Source of the DNA: Cryptomeria japonica
Lineage: Eukaryota; Streptophyta; Pinopsida; Cupressales; Cupressaceae
Direction of reading: 5' to 3'
DNA length: 64,000 nucleotides
Assembly (NCBI RefSeq): GCF_030272615.1
Contig: NC_081410.1
Span: 509,885,442-509,949,441, forward strand
The translations under genes were made by a program, and so were the position numbers. Shown here in pieces: positions 1-11,898 of the stretch. The stretch's first letter is position 1, and the number at the start of each line of letters is the position of its first letter. The notes under the pieces were generated by a model. That model was not told the DNA's origin. It was given only the letters and a program-made list of their open reading frames with translations, and made no database searches.

Positions 1-514
1 AAATAGGTGGAGGAGATTGAGCATCATCATTATTATCCATTGTTGATTCAAGAATACAATCACAAACAAAAATTTGGTTCTCTCTTCCATCTTTTTACTC
101 AATCTTTTGCAGAGTCTGGAGTAGAGAAGGATTAATTTCATGAGGATCAATTTTCTTTCCACTATAGAAACTTTTCAAGAAGTTGACTTGTTCGAGATCA
201 TCATGACTTTGATTCTATTGAGCAATTGATACCACAGAAAGATCACTTTTGTCTTCATCTTTCTTGATTGTTGTGGATTTGGGTAAATGATCACAAGAAA
301 GAAAACCAATCTCCTTTCCATCCTTTTCTTCAATGCTTTGCAACACTCGACATAAGGAGGGATGAATCTTATCAGGAGTAAACTGCATGCCACCATAAAA
401 GTTCTTCAAGTATTCAACTTGTATGGCCTCATCAGAAACTTGCTTCTTTTGATATATATAGTCTTCATCATCACTTTCACTATCACTTTCCAACTTTCCT
501 TTGTACCAAACCAT
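1..514 (-). pseudogene. Gag-like leader ORF of a Gypsy-type element (R0), with a tandemly repeated domain
   Basis: The reading frame starts at the ATG ending at 514, about 90 bases downstream (in its own sense) of a primer-site-like sequence. It runs off the left edge. It opens with MVWYKGKLESDSESDDED, a very acidic stretch. The frame then contains two tandem copies of a roughly 60-residue unit, about 430-240 and 200-30. Copy one has QVEYLKNFYGGMQF and IHPSLCRVLQSIEEKDGKE; copy two has QVNFLKSFYSGKKI and INPSLLQTLQ. A TAG at about 215 and a TAA just before the second KDG interrupt the frame, so the copy is broken. I do not recognise the domain. Its place next to the LTR suggests the N-terminal part of a retroelement polyprotein or an accessory leader protein. 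That assignment is inference. Confidence 0.45.
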
Positions 515-604
515 TATTCTAAATTTGATCTTTTAGATAGTCACCAACCTTCATTCTGAAGAAGGTACCTTAAAATTTATGAGAAACAAAGCACACTAAT
601 AATT

Positions 605-628
605 CGCTCCCCAGCACAGTCACCAAAA
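605..628 (-). promoter_or_regulatory. Primer-binding-site-like sequence of R0
   Basis: Read on the minus strand this is TTTGGTGACTGTGCTGGGGA followed by GC, directly after a sequence ending in CCAACA. From memory it resembles the TGGCGAC...CTGGGGA block found next to the 5' LTR of many plant Gypsy elements. It differs from the TGGTATCAGAGC sites of the Copia elements here. The priming tRNA is not resolved. Confidence 0.45.
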
Positions 629-631
629 ATA

Positions 632-1540
632 TGTTGGTAAATAGATTTGTCACTGCAGTCGTTTATCTAAAATTGACCTCGTTTTCCCGATGAGCAGTGA
701 CAAACATTCCAATAGTTGGAGAGATCATTCTGTGAAACATGATCTTCCTTTGCATTTGAGAGGGGCAGCTCCCTCATATGATAGGGGTGTTTAGGATTTT
801 TGTGTACTTTTAACCTAAAAGTACACAAAGGATAAAACATAGAACTTAAAAAAGAAATAAAGATAGAAACCCCAACAATAGACATATGACCATCAACTGA
901 GGTTTCTCAACACTGAAATAAATTACAAAGGGGATTTTATAACATAATATGCTTAGCCATGAGATGACGATAAAGAAGAATGACAAATCTCAACATACAT
1001 AAAGATAAGATACTTTGACACATTCAAACTGAGATACCAAAGGTTGCTTGTGCATCATGACATCAATTATACAAATCACATATGCATAAAAGGACTACCA
1101 ATTTGACATATGATTAATCGGCAATGATAACACATGAATACATTTAGAACATACGCTCTAAGACGTATTCTTCATTATCTTGTTGGAAATATACAAGTCC
1201 AAAATCCTTTCTATACATAGTGCAAATTAAAATGTCATTACAAGTATCTCCTAGAATTCCAGCAGAGTTTTCCCCTCTGTCAAAAAGTCTCCCTTTACAT
1301 TACAAATAGCCTTGTCTTTATAGGCTTGTAGGATAACTACCTTATAACCAACTTCAGTTCTGGGTTGATAACTAACTCTTTTGTACTTAAATTTTAATGA
1401 GTTAATAACCTACACTTTTATGCACAGAAGAAGTCAACTTTCTAACCTTGGGTTACAATAAGTGACATAAGTCACTTTTTACAAAACAAAAATATCAAAC
1501 CTATTACATTGAAGAAATAACTCATTGTCGATTTTGCTGA
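632..1540 (-). repeat. 5' LTR of R0 (outer boundary uncertain)
   Basis: The inner edge is set by TGTTGG at 632 (CCAACA in sense orientation) next to the primer site. On the minus strand a TATAAAG box lies at 1316-1322, followed in the sense direction by GC-richer leader sequence, as expected for an LTR promoter. No second copy lies in the window, so the outer end near 1,540 is a guess. Nothing coding was recognised between 632 and 1,900. Confidence 0.4.
1316..1322 (-). promoter_or_regulatory. Probable TATA box of the R0 LTR
   Basis: TATAAAG on the minus strand lies in the middle of the putative LTR, about 700 bases before the primer site. It is the only clean TATA motif in a sensible place for this LTR. 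No transcription evidence is available. Confidence 0.35.
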
Positions 1541-1899
1541 CGTGACCTCCATGTCTTCATCTACATCTTTATCTCTGTAAATTTTTCATCATCAACTCTC
1601 TGCTTACACTATGGAGTGTAGTTGTATACTGAAACATCTATGCACTATAGTTTCTAGAGACTTTGAGCTTATCCTTGTCATTCTTTTCTTCAAAGTGCCA
1701 TAATTTACAAGCTGGAATGCTCGTACAGTGAAATTTGCATCATGATATGACTCATCTATAAGGATAATCTTTAACCATCATAAAGGAGTTTGGGAATAAC
1801 CAAATTTCCTCACACTCACACTCATCAAACTTGTTAAGCCTTCTAGAATAAATACAAAGTGATTTTTAATTCAACTAGATGAAGTCAAACTTTTAATTA

Positions 1900-2484
1900 C
1901 TCGAAATATTTGCATGCTTAACCATCTCTTATGCATTGCCACCATCTTGACAAAGAGATATTCATTCACCAATAAATTTTGAGAGTTTCTTTGTGCATAG
2001 GCTGAGAGCATAAAGAAAGGTTGTGAGATTTGGAATTACACCAACCAAATGCATTTGCTTGGAAGTTCCGCAAGCTTTGAGATGAGATCTCTGTGAAGCA
2101 TTCCATTAAACTATTCACATGCATTGTATATGCTTTGATATTTGCAATTTCATCATTCTGTCAAACATCTCACGATAGGGTATGCTCCCATGATATGCAA
2201 CCACATCTACTAGAGCAGTTGCAACTACAACATCTAACTAAATTCTTCTAAAAATCTCCCATTTTGGTAAAGGTGGAAGGATTTTAGCAAAGGATTATGG
2301 AATTTAGCTTTACACCCGCCAATTGCATTGTGCATATCCTGCAAAATTTTCACCTCATTCCTTGAGATGACATCTCTTTCAAGCACTATTTCAAACACTT
2401 TGCACACGTTGTCTATGCTACCACCTTGTCTGTGCATCAAGATTCTACATATATGTTTGCTTCTATAGTAAGATAATACGTTCA
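1900..2484 (-). pseudogene. PPR-protein pseudogene, downstream fragment
   Basis: Minus-strand translation gives several PPR-like segments in different frames. The 2,234-2,485 stretch contains GSIDNVCKVFEIVLERDVIS and YQNGRFLEEFS, close to the classic 'cGsi..A..vFd.m..rDv.sWn' and 'qnGr..eal' PPR patterns. Further left, DVVVATALVDVVAYHGSI lies at about 2,150-2,240 and GVIPNLTTFLYALSLC at about 2,000-2,045. PPR proteins of this type bind organellar RNA. Here frameshifts and stops separate the motifs, so this is a dead copy. Copia element C1 is inserted at its right edge with target duplication GTTCA, and the gene resumes after 9,903. Confidence 0.65.
2480..2484. repeat. Target-site duplication of C1, left copy (GTTCA)
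   Basis: GTTCA directly precedes the LTR start TGATAACTC and is matched exactly by GTTCA after the other LTR at 9,899-9,903. A 5-bp duplication is the normal length for Copia integration. Confidence 0.9.
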
Positions 2485-3988
2485 TGATAACTCAATGATG
2501 AACGGTGAGTACCAAACTAGTACTGAGAGGGGGGGTGAATCAGTATAGGCACAAAAATCTTTTTCCTAACTGGTTTGATTGCAGACTATAAACTACTGGC
2601 AATCTCTAACACCAGTTCAAATCAAACTACTACTAGTTAAACATAGTGCAACTGTGAAAGACATGAACCACTCAATCTTCTTAGCTTTCCACACAACCTA
2701 CTTCCTCATTTCCATTTCGTCCTTATGCATAAACAGATAATGTATCATCAGAAATGTAATAACTTACTAGTATAACATGATTCGTCGCTTAACAGAGAAC
2801 AACAAAGCATCACATGAAAGAGGTATCGCACATGACACACATATTTTTCACGTGGAACCCCAACTGGGAAAAACCACGGTGGGGATGAATACCCACAAGC
2901 TATTTTTGAACTCTTTAGAAGTCTACTCTATTAGGAGCCTAGTCCGGTTAAAGACTGTTACAATAGGTTTTGTTAGGAACCGATCCTATTAGGGATCACC
3001 CGGTTAAGGGATGGCTAGAATACCCGGTTAAGGGTTAAAACCTATTAGAGGTTACCTTGTCAAAGGATTTTATGAAGTCAATGGCTTTGAGTCACCTTGT
3101 TAAAGGATTTACAGCAAGTTGGTTAAAGCTACCCGGTTAAGGGATTTTGCAATTGTTGAAGTAGTTAAAGATCAATAGGTATTACAATGATCTGGTAATA
3201 GAACTCAATGCCAATGCAAATCCACTTTAGTTCCTTCCTTCTACACACACACTATGCAGGTATCAATCCTCTCATCTGGTTTGGCAAGAATCATGTATCT
3301 TTGCACTTAGATACACACACAACATTTGCCAACAACCTCAACATGAAACATAACATCGACCTTATAGAACACAGAGGTCGGCAACATAAACCCTAAACAC
3401 TTATGTTAAGAAATTGATCAGTTCAATCTTGACCATTAAGCACTTTGCATTTGAATACAACGGTCTTGAACAGATCTCAAGGTATTCTCCATCGTTCTTT
3501 CTTCACTGCTTCATGGAGGTGATAACCCATCATGCATTCTCCACCATTGGCAAAGACTTCACACATTCCCGAGGTAGATAGGATCAATCTCCTTCATGCA
3601 AGATCCTTCATGTGCATGAGACGGACATGGCAACATGATCTGATCTCCATTACAATGCTAACTCATCACATAATCTCATCGGTTGAATCACACAGGCTTG
3701 GGACACTTGAACTGGAAACCTTGAAGCTAAGACTACCAACCGGTAGTCCTACCGCATTCCATGTACCAGTTTTTGTTCTGACATACCGGTTCTGGTTCAC
3801 AACATCATACTGGTTCACTTGGACAAGCATACCGCTTCACTTATTGCACATATACCGGTTTACACCACCATACTGGTTCTCTTTGCTAGTTTCTTAACTT
3901 CAATATACCGGTTCACTTCTCAGCATATTGACATCAATGACAACATACAATATCATCATGTCATCATACTCTTGCACATATGCCAACA
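2485..3988 (-). repeat. 3' LTR of C1
   Basis: The LTR begins TGATAACTC on plus and ends GCCAACA. It matches 8,386-9,898 throughout. Two internal arrays stand out. One is a repeated CCGGTTAAGGG-type motif at about 2,940-3,150; the other is a repeated ATACCGGTTCAC-type motif at about 3,780-3,925. The block CCACGGTGGGG with GGGAAAAACC at 2,849-2,884 is the reverse complement of a motif shared by all the Copia-type LTRs here. Confidence 0.92.
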
Positions 3989-4000
3989 ATCTCCCCCTTT
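3989..4000 (-). promoter_or_regulatory. Polypurine tract of C1
   Basis: On minus this reads AAAGGGGGAGAT immediately before the 3' LTR TGTTGGC. It would be the plus-strand DNA primer during reverse transcription. Further PPT-like runs (GGGGGAG) lie upstream on the same strand near 4,085 and 4,145 in the 3,989-4,230 untranslated stretch. Confidence 0.85.
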
Positions 4001-4230
4001 GGCATTGATGGCAATATACAAAGATATCACTCAGCATCACATCTTCTCCCTAGTGCTGTAGATATCTTCCCCGCTTCACATCTTCTCCCCCTTTGACAAC
4101 AATGCCAAATTGGAGGCACAAGCTTCCCTATTCCACTATGTTGCTCCCCCTGAGGAGTAGCATCCTTCAACACATCAATCCTGAAAAAGATTGGACACTA
4201 CAATACCTGACTAGTGTGGAGCACATACTT

Positions 4231-7200
4231 TTAGTTCACCTCTTGAAGGGGCAGCACCCTTAACTCACCTCTTAGATAGGTAAAAGTAGCCTTCAGTAGA
4301 GGCTTGGTGAATATGTCTGCTAATTGCTCCTTACTGGAAACATGTTCCAATGCCACCTCTTTGTTTTAAACCTTTTCCCTCAAGAAATGATACTTGAGTT
4401 CAAAGTGCTTGGTTCTAGCATGTAAAACCGGATTCTTGGAAATGTTAATTACACTTGTATTGTCACAGAATATACTTACCCATTCAGATAAAGGAACTTT
4501 GAAGCCATTCAATACATGCTTCATCCAAATAGTTTGGGTACAGTTCATAAAAGTTGCAACATACTCCACTTCTGCTGTAGACTAAGAGATACAACTCTGC
4601 TTTTTACTCATTCATGAGACCAGTCTACCACCGAGAAAGAATGCACCACCGGTTGTGCTCTTCCGGTCATCCACATTACCAGCCCAATCAACATCTATGA
4701 ACACTTTCAGGTTGAACTCATTATTGTATGGATACCATAACCCATAGTCAATAGTTCCTTTCAGATATCTAAGAATATGCTTGACTGCTACCAAGTGGGA
4801 TTCTCTTGGGCTTTGTTGAAATCGAGCGATAATACCCACTGCATGTGCAATGTCTGATCTGCTATGTACTACATAATGCAACTTACCAATCATTGATCGG
4901 TATTCCTTCTCATTTACCAATGTTGAGTCATCTTCTTTTGATAGTTTATAATCGGTCACCATTGGTGTACCAACTAGTTTACTGTCTTCCATGCCAAAGG
5001 TCTTCAACACCTCTTTGACATACTTGGACTGAGTAATAAAGATTCCATCTTTCATTTGTTGAATCTATAGTCCAATGAAGAACTTAATCTCCCCTATGAG
5101 TGACATCTCAAATTCCTTCTTCATCTCATTGGCAAAATCATGATTGATCTTGTCATCTTCTCCAAAGATGATGTCATCAACAAATACTTCACAGATCAGA
5201 ATTTGATCTCCTTCTAATTTCAAGTAGATATTGCTATCTTCACTTGTTCTTTCAAATCCAATCTTCACAAGATGCGAATGCAAGTGTTCATACCATGCTC
5301 TAGGTGCCTGCTTTAGTCCATATAAGGCTTTATGTATCCTACACACCATGTCACTATCTTCTGATAGGGAAAACCCATTAGGTTGCTCTATATACACCTC
5401 CTCTTCAAGTATTCCATTTAGGAATGCAGATTTTACATCCATTTGGTATACCTTGAATCCTTTAAAAGCTGCATATGCAAGAAGCATACGAACTCCTTCC
5501 AATCTTGCTACTGGAGCAAAGGTTTCTCCATAGTCTTCTCCTTCTTCTTGAGAATACCCCTTACACACTAGTTTGGCTTTGTTTCTTATCACTGTCCCAT
5601 CTTCATTCAACTTATTTCTGAAAACCCATTTGGTACCAATGACATTTTTATGCTCCAGTCTGGGTACCAAGGACCATGTACCATTCTTTTCTATCTAATC
5701 AAGTTCCTCTTCCATTGCCTTGACCCAATCTTCATCTTTATGTGCCTCTTTGAATGATTTAGGCTCAAATTCAGAGATCATACATGAGTTTTCTCTGACC
5801 TTTCTTCTTGTAATAATTCTTGCATCTTTGTCTCCTATGATCTGCTTTGGATCATGATTGAGTTTGACATACCTAGGTATATTCTTAACAACTTCCTCTT
5901 GTTTTTCTTCATCAGCATCATCTTCATCAACATCTATCGGTGTAGGAGCATAGTTGCTGGTACTGGGCACATTTGCAACCGGTTCCCAAAAGGTTACTAC
6001 CGGTTCATCTCCTACATTCTCTCTGCAGGTTTCCTCAGATCTCTCAGAGTTTTCATCAACACTAACATTGATGCTTTCAACAATTCTCTGAGTCATATTG
6101 TTGAAACATTTGAGAGCTTTGCTCTTAGTGGAATACCCTAGGAATATTCCCTCATCACATTTGGCATCAAACTTGCTCTGATGTTCACTCCTCTTGATAT
6201 AACATTTACTACCAAACACTCTGAAGTAGCTTACCACTAGTGTCTTACCGGTCCAGTACTCATAAGGAGTCTTATCCTTTCCTTTCTTGATGAGGACTTG
6301 GTTCATTGTGTAGACTGCAGTGCTCACCACTTCTCTCCAAAAGGTGTGAGTGACCTTTCCTTGGATCAACATAGTTCTAGCCAATTCAACCATAGTCCAG
6401 TTGTTCCTCTCTGCTAAGCCATTCTGCTATGGAGTCTGGGGGGCAGACAGTTGCCTCTTGATGCCATTCTCTTCACAATATTTGTTGAATTCTTTGGAAT
6501 TGAATTCCCCTCCTTGATCAGTTCTAAGGCATTTGATTCTTCTACCGCTTTCCTTTTCTACCAGTGCTCTGAAGGCTTTGAACTTTCCAAAAGCTTCAGA
6601 TTTGTCCTTCAAGAATGTGACTCACATAATTCTTGAGCAATCATCTGTAAGAATCATAAAATACCTATCTCCCTACACACTCCTAGTCTTCAAAGGACCA
6701 CACAAATCAGTATGCACAAGATCAAGTAAATTGTCAAAAGTGAAAGATTTACCTTTGAAGGTTGAGGAAGACATTTTCTCAAGTTGACACTCTCTGCACA
6801 AAGGATTTTTCAGTTTTCTTAGCATAGGTAATCCTCTAACTGCCTTGGTCTTACTAGCCTTCACAATGTTATCAAAGCTTACATGGCAAAGTCTCCTATA
6901 CCATATCCAGCTATCATCAAACTTAGCCATAAGACATGTACTTATATTTGCATTTAGCTGAAATAAGTTACCTTTGGTCTGCATAGCGATGGCCATCAAT
7001 TCACCATTCTTTCCTTTGATTTTGCACACTCCATTTTTGAATTCTAGAGTGAGTTCACTGTCATTTAGCTGGGCAACACTCAATAGATTGTGTTTGAGAC
7101 CTTCCAACCAATACACATTATCAGAACTGCTCTTTCCATTTAGAGAGATGGACCCTCTGCCTTTGACCATACATGGTGTATCATTACCAAAACAAACCAC

Positions 7201-8314
7201 ACCACCATCATACTCTTCCAAGGATATAAACTCGCTCCGGTCACCAGTGATATGGTGAGAGAAACCACTGTCAATAATCCACTCATTTGAATTATCAAAG
7301 TAGGAGAAAAGAGCCTTTTTGTCTGACACATCTTCCTTGACTGTAACAAACACAATATCTTCATTTTCTTCATCTTCTGATTCCTCATTTGTGACACCTT
7401 TATCAACTGCTACAAAACAGTTTCTCCAGTTTCCTCCTTTGAATTTCTTGAACCTTTCTGATTTGTCCTTTCTATAACCATTAGGATAGTTTATAGCGAT
7501 ATGTCCTATCTGGTTACAAGAAAAGAATTTCAAAGGAAGCTTACCTCTGTATTTGCCGGTTCCCTTAGGAAGTCTCTTGGCAAGAAGAGCTTCAAATTCC
7601 ATCATAATCTCTTCACCATCCATTTCTCTTCTCTGTCTTGGTTCACCACTGGTGCTTGCTTCTTTTCCTTTTCTAGACAGTGCAATAGATGCTCTAAAAG
7701 CTGATTCAGTCTTCTGAACACTGCCATCAAAACTATTTAGCTCATAGGCTGTTAATTTTGCAATGATGGAGTCTAGGGATACCTTAGTCTTGTCTATTGA
7801 TCTCAACTCTTGAATAGAAGCAACCCTTATTGCATAGACCGGTAATAAGGATCTCAAAACTTTGCTGACAATGGTGGAATCTTCCATTTTACCACTTGAA
7901 CTCTTGATATCTCCAACAATAGTTTTGATTCATATACCATATTGTTCAATGGTCTCACCTTCAACCATTCACATGTCTTCAAAATTCTGTCTAAGGATTT
8001 CTTCCTTATCTTGTTTTACATGCTCATCACTACCATAGATATTCTCAAGTATCCCATACTTCTTTGAGATTTTCTTTATCCTGAACATCAATAAACTCAA
8101 TGTCAGATAAGCTACTGATTAGGGCTTCCATGACTTGCCCATTCTCCCGAATCTCTCTCTTTTGGTCATCAGTGAGAGTACCGATAGGGATAACATTAAC
8201 ATTCTCAACATTGCTCAAATGTTGAGGACCCATGCTTCTAATGTATATCTTCATTCTGTCCTTCCATATTTTAAAGTTATCTCTATTGAACTTTGGACCT
8301 TCCCTCTTCATCAT
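4231..8314 (-). pseudogene. Copia gag-pol polyprotein of C1 (broken)
   Basis: The ATG ending at 8,314 opens gag (MMKREGPKFNRDNFKIWKDR). A frameshift near 8,045 separates this from one long frame running from 7,887 to the final TAA at 4,231. In order: a zinc knuckle that has lost its first and last Cys (FFSCNQIGHIAINYP, about 7,480); protease DSGFSHHITGD (about 7,270); GAG-pre-integrase and integrase with HTDLCGP (about 6,690) and DQGGEF (about 6,510); reverse transcriptase with [14 protein letters not shown] and the catalytic FVDD (about 5,180); and RNase H with DVDWAGNVDDRKSTTGG (about 4,660) and EQLADIFTKPL (about 4,280). In-frame stops lie at 6,673, 6,427, 5,695, 5,065, 4,612 and 4,366. 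Several replace Gln or Trp codons conserved in CB. Confidence 0.9.
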
Positions 8315-8370
8315 TACAATATGATCTTTCCCTCAAGCAGTTAAGCTTACAACACAGAGGACCTAGAGGA

Positions 8371-8383
8371 TGCTCTGATACCA
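8371..8383 (-). promoter_or_regulatory. Primer-binding site of C1
   Basis: On the minus strand TGGTATCAGAGCA starts two bases after the 5' LTR end. This is complementary to the 3' end of plant initiator tRNA-Met and is the normal primer site of Copia elements. Confidence 0.9.
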
Positions 8384-8385
8384 AT

Positions 8386-9898
8386 TGATAACTCAATGAT
8401 GAATAGTGAGTACCAAACCGGTACTAAGAGGGGGGGTGATTCAGTATAGGCACAATAATATTTTTCCTAACCGGTTTGATTGCAAACTGCAAACTACTGG
8501 CAATCTCTAACACCAGTTCAAATCAAACTACTACCGGTTAAACATAGTGCGACTATGAAAGACATGAACCACTCAATCTTCTTAGCTTTCCACACAACCT
8601 ACTTCCTCATTTCCATTTTGTCCTTATGCATAAATAGATAATCTATCATCAGAAATGTAATAACTTACTAGTATAACATGATTCACCGCTTAACAGAGAA
8701 CAACAAAGCATCACATGAAAGAGGCATCACACATGACACACATATTTTTCACATGGAAACCCAACTAGGAAAAACCACGGTGGGGATGAATACCTACAAG
8801 CTATTTTTGAACTCTTTAGAAGTCCACTCTATTAGGAGCATAGTCCGGTTAAAGACTGTTACAGCAAGTTATGTTAGGAACCGATCCTGTTAGGGATCAC
8901 CTGGTTAAGGGATGGCTAGAATACCCAGTTAAGGGTTAAACCCTATTAGAGGTTACCTTGTTAGAGGATTTTATGAACTCAATGGCTTTGAGTCACCCTA
9001 TTAAAGGATTTACAACAAGCTGGTTAAAGCTACTTAGTTAAGGGATTTTACAACTGTTCAAGTAGTTAAAGATCAATAGGTATTACAATGATCTGGTAAT
9101 AGCACTCAATGCCAATGCAGATCCGCTTTAGTTCCTTCCTTCTACACACACACTATGCAGGTATCAATCCTCTCATTTGGTCTAGCAAGAATCACGTATC
9201 TCTGTACTTTGATACACACACAACATTTGCCAACTACCTCAACATGAAACATAACATCAACCTTATAGAACACAAATAAGTTGGCAACATAAACCCTAAA
9301 CCCTATACACTTAGGTTAAGCAATTGATCAGTTAAATCCTGACCATTGAGCACTTTGCATTTGAATGCAATGGTCTTGAACAAATCTCAAGACATTCTCC
9401 ATTGTTCGTTCTTCAACGCTTCATCGAGGCGCTAACCCATCACGTGTTCTCCACCATTTCCAAAGACTTTGCACATTCCCAAGGTAGATAGGATCAATCT
9501 CCTTCATGAAAGATCCTTTACGTGCATGAGACTGATGTGGAAAAATGATCTAATCTCCATTACAATTCTAACTCATCACATAATCTCATCGGTTGAATCA
9601 CACAGGCTTGGAACACTTCAACCGAAAACCCTGAAGCTAAGACTACCAACCAATAGTCCTATTGCATTCCATGTACCGGTTCTCATTCTGACATACCGGT
9701 TCCGATTCACAACATCATACTGGTTCACTTGGACAAGCATACTGCTTCACTTATTGTACATATATAGGTTTACACCACTATACCGGTTCTCTTTGCCAGT
9801 TGCTTAACTTCAATATACCAGTTCACTTCTCAGCATATTGACATCAATGACAACATACAATATCATCATGTCATCATACTCTTGCACATATGCCAATA
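8386..9898 (-). repeat. 5' LTR of C1
   Basis: It pairs with 2,485-3,988. It begins TGATAACTC and ends GCCAATA, where the expected terminal CA has become TA. GTTCA follows. The same two motif arrays as in the other LTR are recognisable but with more substitutions, mainly C to T and G to A. Confidence 0.92.
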
Positions 9899-9903
9899 GT
9901 TCA
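9899..9903. repeat. Target-site duplication of C1, right copy (GTTCA)
   Basis: An exact match to 2,480-2,484. Confidence 0.9.
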
Positions 9904-11560
9904 CTCAACCACCATAGGTCTAACCACCATCAAAATATAAGGTGTAAAGTTTCCTACAAATAGCCACCACATGTCAACTATGATGAAACACATTATAAGA
10001 TGTATTTCCTTTGAGGCATTTTGTTAAAAATTCTATGCTCTTTGTTTATGCTCCATGATTTGCATTTGTTGGGTGACATATTTCCTAGAGGCATTTTGTC
10101 AAACAGTTAAATGCCTTGTCTATGCCTTCACAACTTATACCCCACGGTGCCCATAATACTTTGTTAGAATGGTTCATGTGCTAACATGATCTTCCCATGA
10201 TATGCAATTTTATATATATATATATATATACCAGAGCAAATGTAATTCCCTTCTCAGCCCTATAACCTTAGCTCTGAATGCTCCTAAGAAATAAAATACA
10301 AAGTGCCCTTGTGTAGTCAGAGAATCACCCTAGATCTTACTCAACCTCATTAGACACACCTATCACCAAGGTCTATTGATTGCACTCAAGAGCTTGAGTT
10401 TTTTTTCAAGGCGAAGATGTATATTCATTTGTAGGCCGAAACCCCACAACTACAACAACCATCATGATACGGAGTACAAATTTTCCTACATTGGATGAAA
10501 AAAAGGTTAAAGAAAACATCATGGAAGATAGTTTTAACCTTGGTGTACCAGAGCTTTGGTGTTGTTTATGGAGGTTTAAGTCTCTTGCCACTGTATTTAT
10601 ATAAAATTAGTTATGTTGAAAATTGTGAGTACTCAGAGGAAAATATTTTTGAAGTGCTATCCGTAATCATCTGAATGTTGACTTTGGTGCCTCTATTCAA
10701 GTATGTCTTGATTGTGTTGAGAGCTAATGAAAATGGGGAAGGAGGGACATTTGCACTTTATTCATTATTATGCACATTGAAATATTATCTTTTTGCCAAA
10801 TCTCCAATCAACGGATGGGGAATTTCTGACTACAATTACTGTATTTTCTGCAGCTGAAGGGCTGAGGTAAAAGTTCTCATTCTTACTTCAGTCATATTAC
10901 ATATATAATGGTGACATCATCATGGATTTCTAGATAAATTGATGCAAGTAACAACATGGTCAATCACTTGAGCGTGCCAACTAGTCTGCGGATTATGACA
11001 CTAAACCAAACCACATTTCTTCAAGGCTCTCCATGTTAAACAATTCATTTGTCTTTTTTAATCTTCCACTATTTCATTTCACGTGTTATTCTGTCAAATA
11101 ATTCACATGCATCATACATGTCATTTTATCAAGCAACTATGGCACTGGGTAAGCTTCCACGATCTACAGTTATGAACACAGTGGTTCTTTCAAACATCTG
11201 CAATGATACATTCTTGATTCTGCGATCTGTATGCATTTCAAACTCCATTGTTTGGAAAAATTGATGTGTCTTAAACTTGATTTGAAAATTTCATTTTATC
11301 GTTGGCAGGGAAGATGCTGGCAAAGGTTGTGGAAATCAGCCTCACACTTGTGGATTGCACTTGCTTGATAGTTTCAAAATCATTTCAACCATGGATCTTG
11401 CACTAAGAACATACCATGAGACCACATTTTTTGAGGGATTCTGTCAAACAATTTGCATGATGTTAGTATGTTCCTCCTTCTATACACAAACCTCCTAAAG
11501 CATCACGTGGTATATTGTATCTTCAATCTTGTTCAAAGCTCCCATTTTGTACAGGCTGGG
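9904..11560 (-). pseudogene. PPR-protein pseudogene, upstream fragment
   Basis: Scattered PPR signatures occur on the minus strand in changing frames. KLFDRIPQK with a following VVSWYVLSA reads through at about 11,390-11,450, and repeated 'FDKMP / FNKMPQRK'-like pieces occur near 10,010-10,130. On the plus strand these appear as recurring TTTTGTCAAACA and TTCTGTCAAAC words at PPR-like intervals. This is the continuation, beyond the C1 insertion, of the fragment at 1,900-2,484. No usable frame longer than about 60 codons remains. A short (TA)n run lies at about 10,210-10,230. Extent and motif count are approximate. Confidence 0.5.
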
Positions 11561-11692
11561 ATGATGGAGTCAAGAACCTGACCAATTACAAACATTTGCA
11601 ACTATATTTTACACACATTCAAAACCTAGAATTTGAAGCTCTTTCCTTTCTTTTTTTTTACATTCTTTCTCTTTGCTAAAATTTATGGAAGA

Positions 11693-11898
11693 GGTTAAGA
11701 ATGCTCAAAAACTGTGCATTTCTAACCTTCTTGACAAAGTGGGGCCCGCAAAGTTAAGAAATGAGGTTAGAAATGCTCAATTTTTGAGCATTCCTAACAT
11801 TTTTGTGATAGGTTAGAAATATGGGTTAGAAATGCTCAAATCTTGGCAAAGGTTAAGAAATGAGGTTAAGAATGCTAAAAAACTGAGCATTTCTAACC
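11693..11898. repeat. Cluster of short palindromes (GGTTAGAAATGCTCA / inverse)
   Basis: Three hairpin-forming units lie at 11,693-11,727, 11,765-11,798 and 11,864-11,898, with a half-unit at about 11,824. Each has an arm like GGTTAGAAATGCTCA, a 4-8 base loop, and the inverse TGAGCATTTCTAACC. The first and last units are near-identical direct copies. The cluster resembles a degenerate MITE end or a hairpin repeat. No coding potential was seen. Confidence 0.6.

Larger units (their letters stand above)
2485..9898 (-). mobile_element. Complete Copia LTR retrotransposon C1
   Basis: This 7.4-kb element has two LTRs (2,485-3,988 and 8,386-9,898), a TGGTATCAGAGC primer site, a polypurine tract and a pol in Copia order (integrase before reverse transcriptase). 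A GTTCA target duplication flanks it. It lies in a PPR pseudogene. The coding frame has one frameshift in gag and at least six in-frame stops, so it cannot be autonomous now. The LTRs differ at many scattered sites, mostly transitions, which indicates an insertion older than CB. Confidence 0.92.

Noticed and set aside
2940-3150. CRISPR-like look of evenly spaced CCGGTTAAGGG motifs
   Set aside because: The motifs are short, degenerate, lie inside an LTR and are repeated in both LTRs of a eukaryotic Copia element.
8371-8383. tRNA-like fragment
   Set aside because: Only the 3'-end complement of initiator tRNA-Met is present, as expected for a primer site; no tRNA gene follows.
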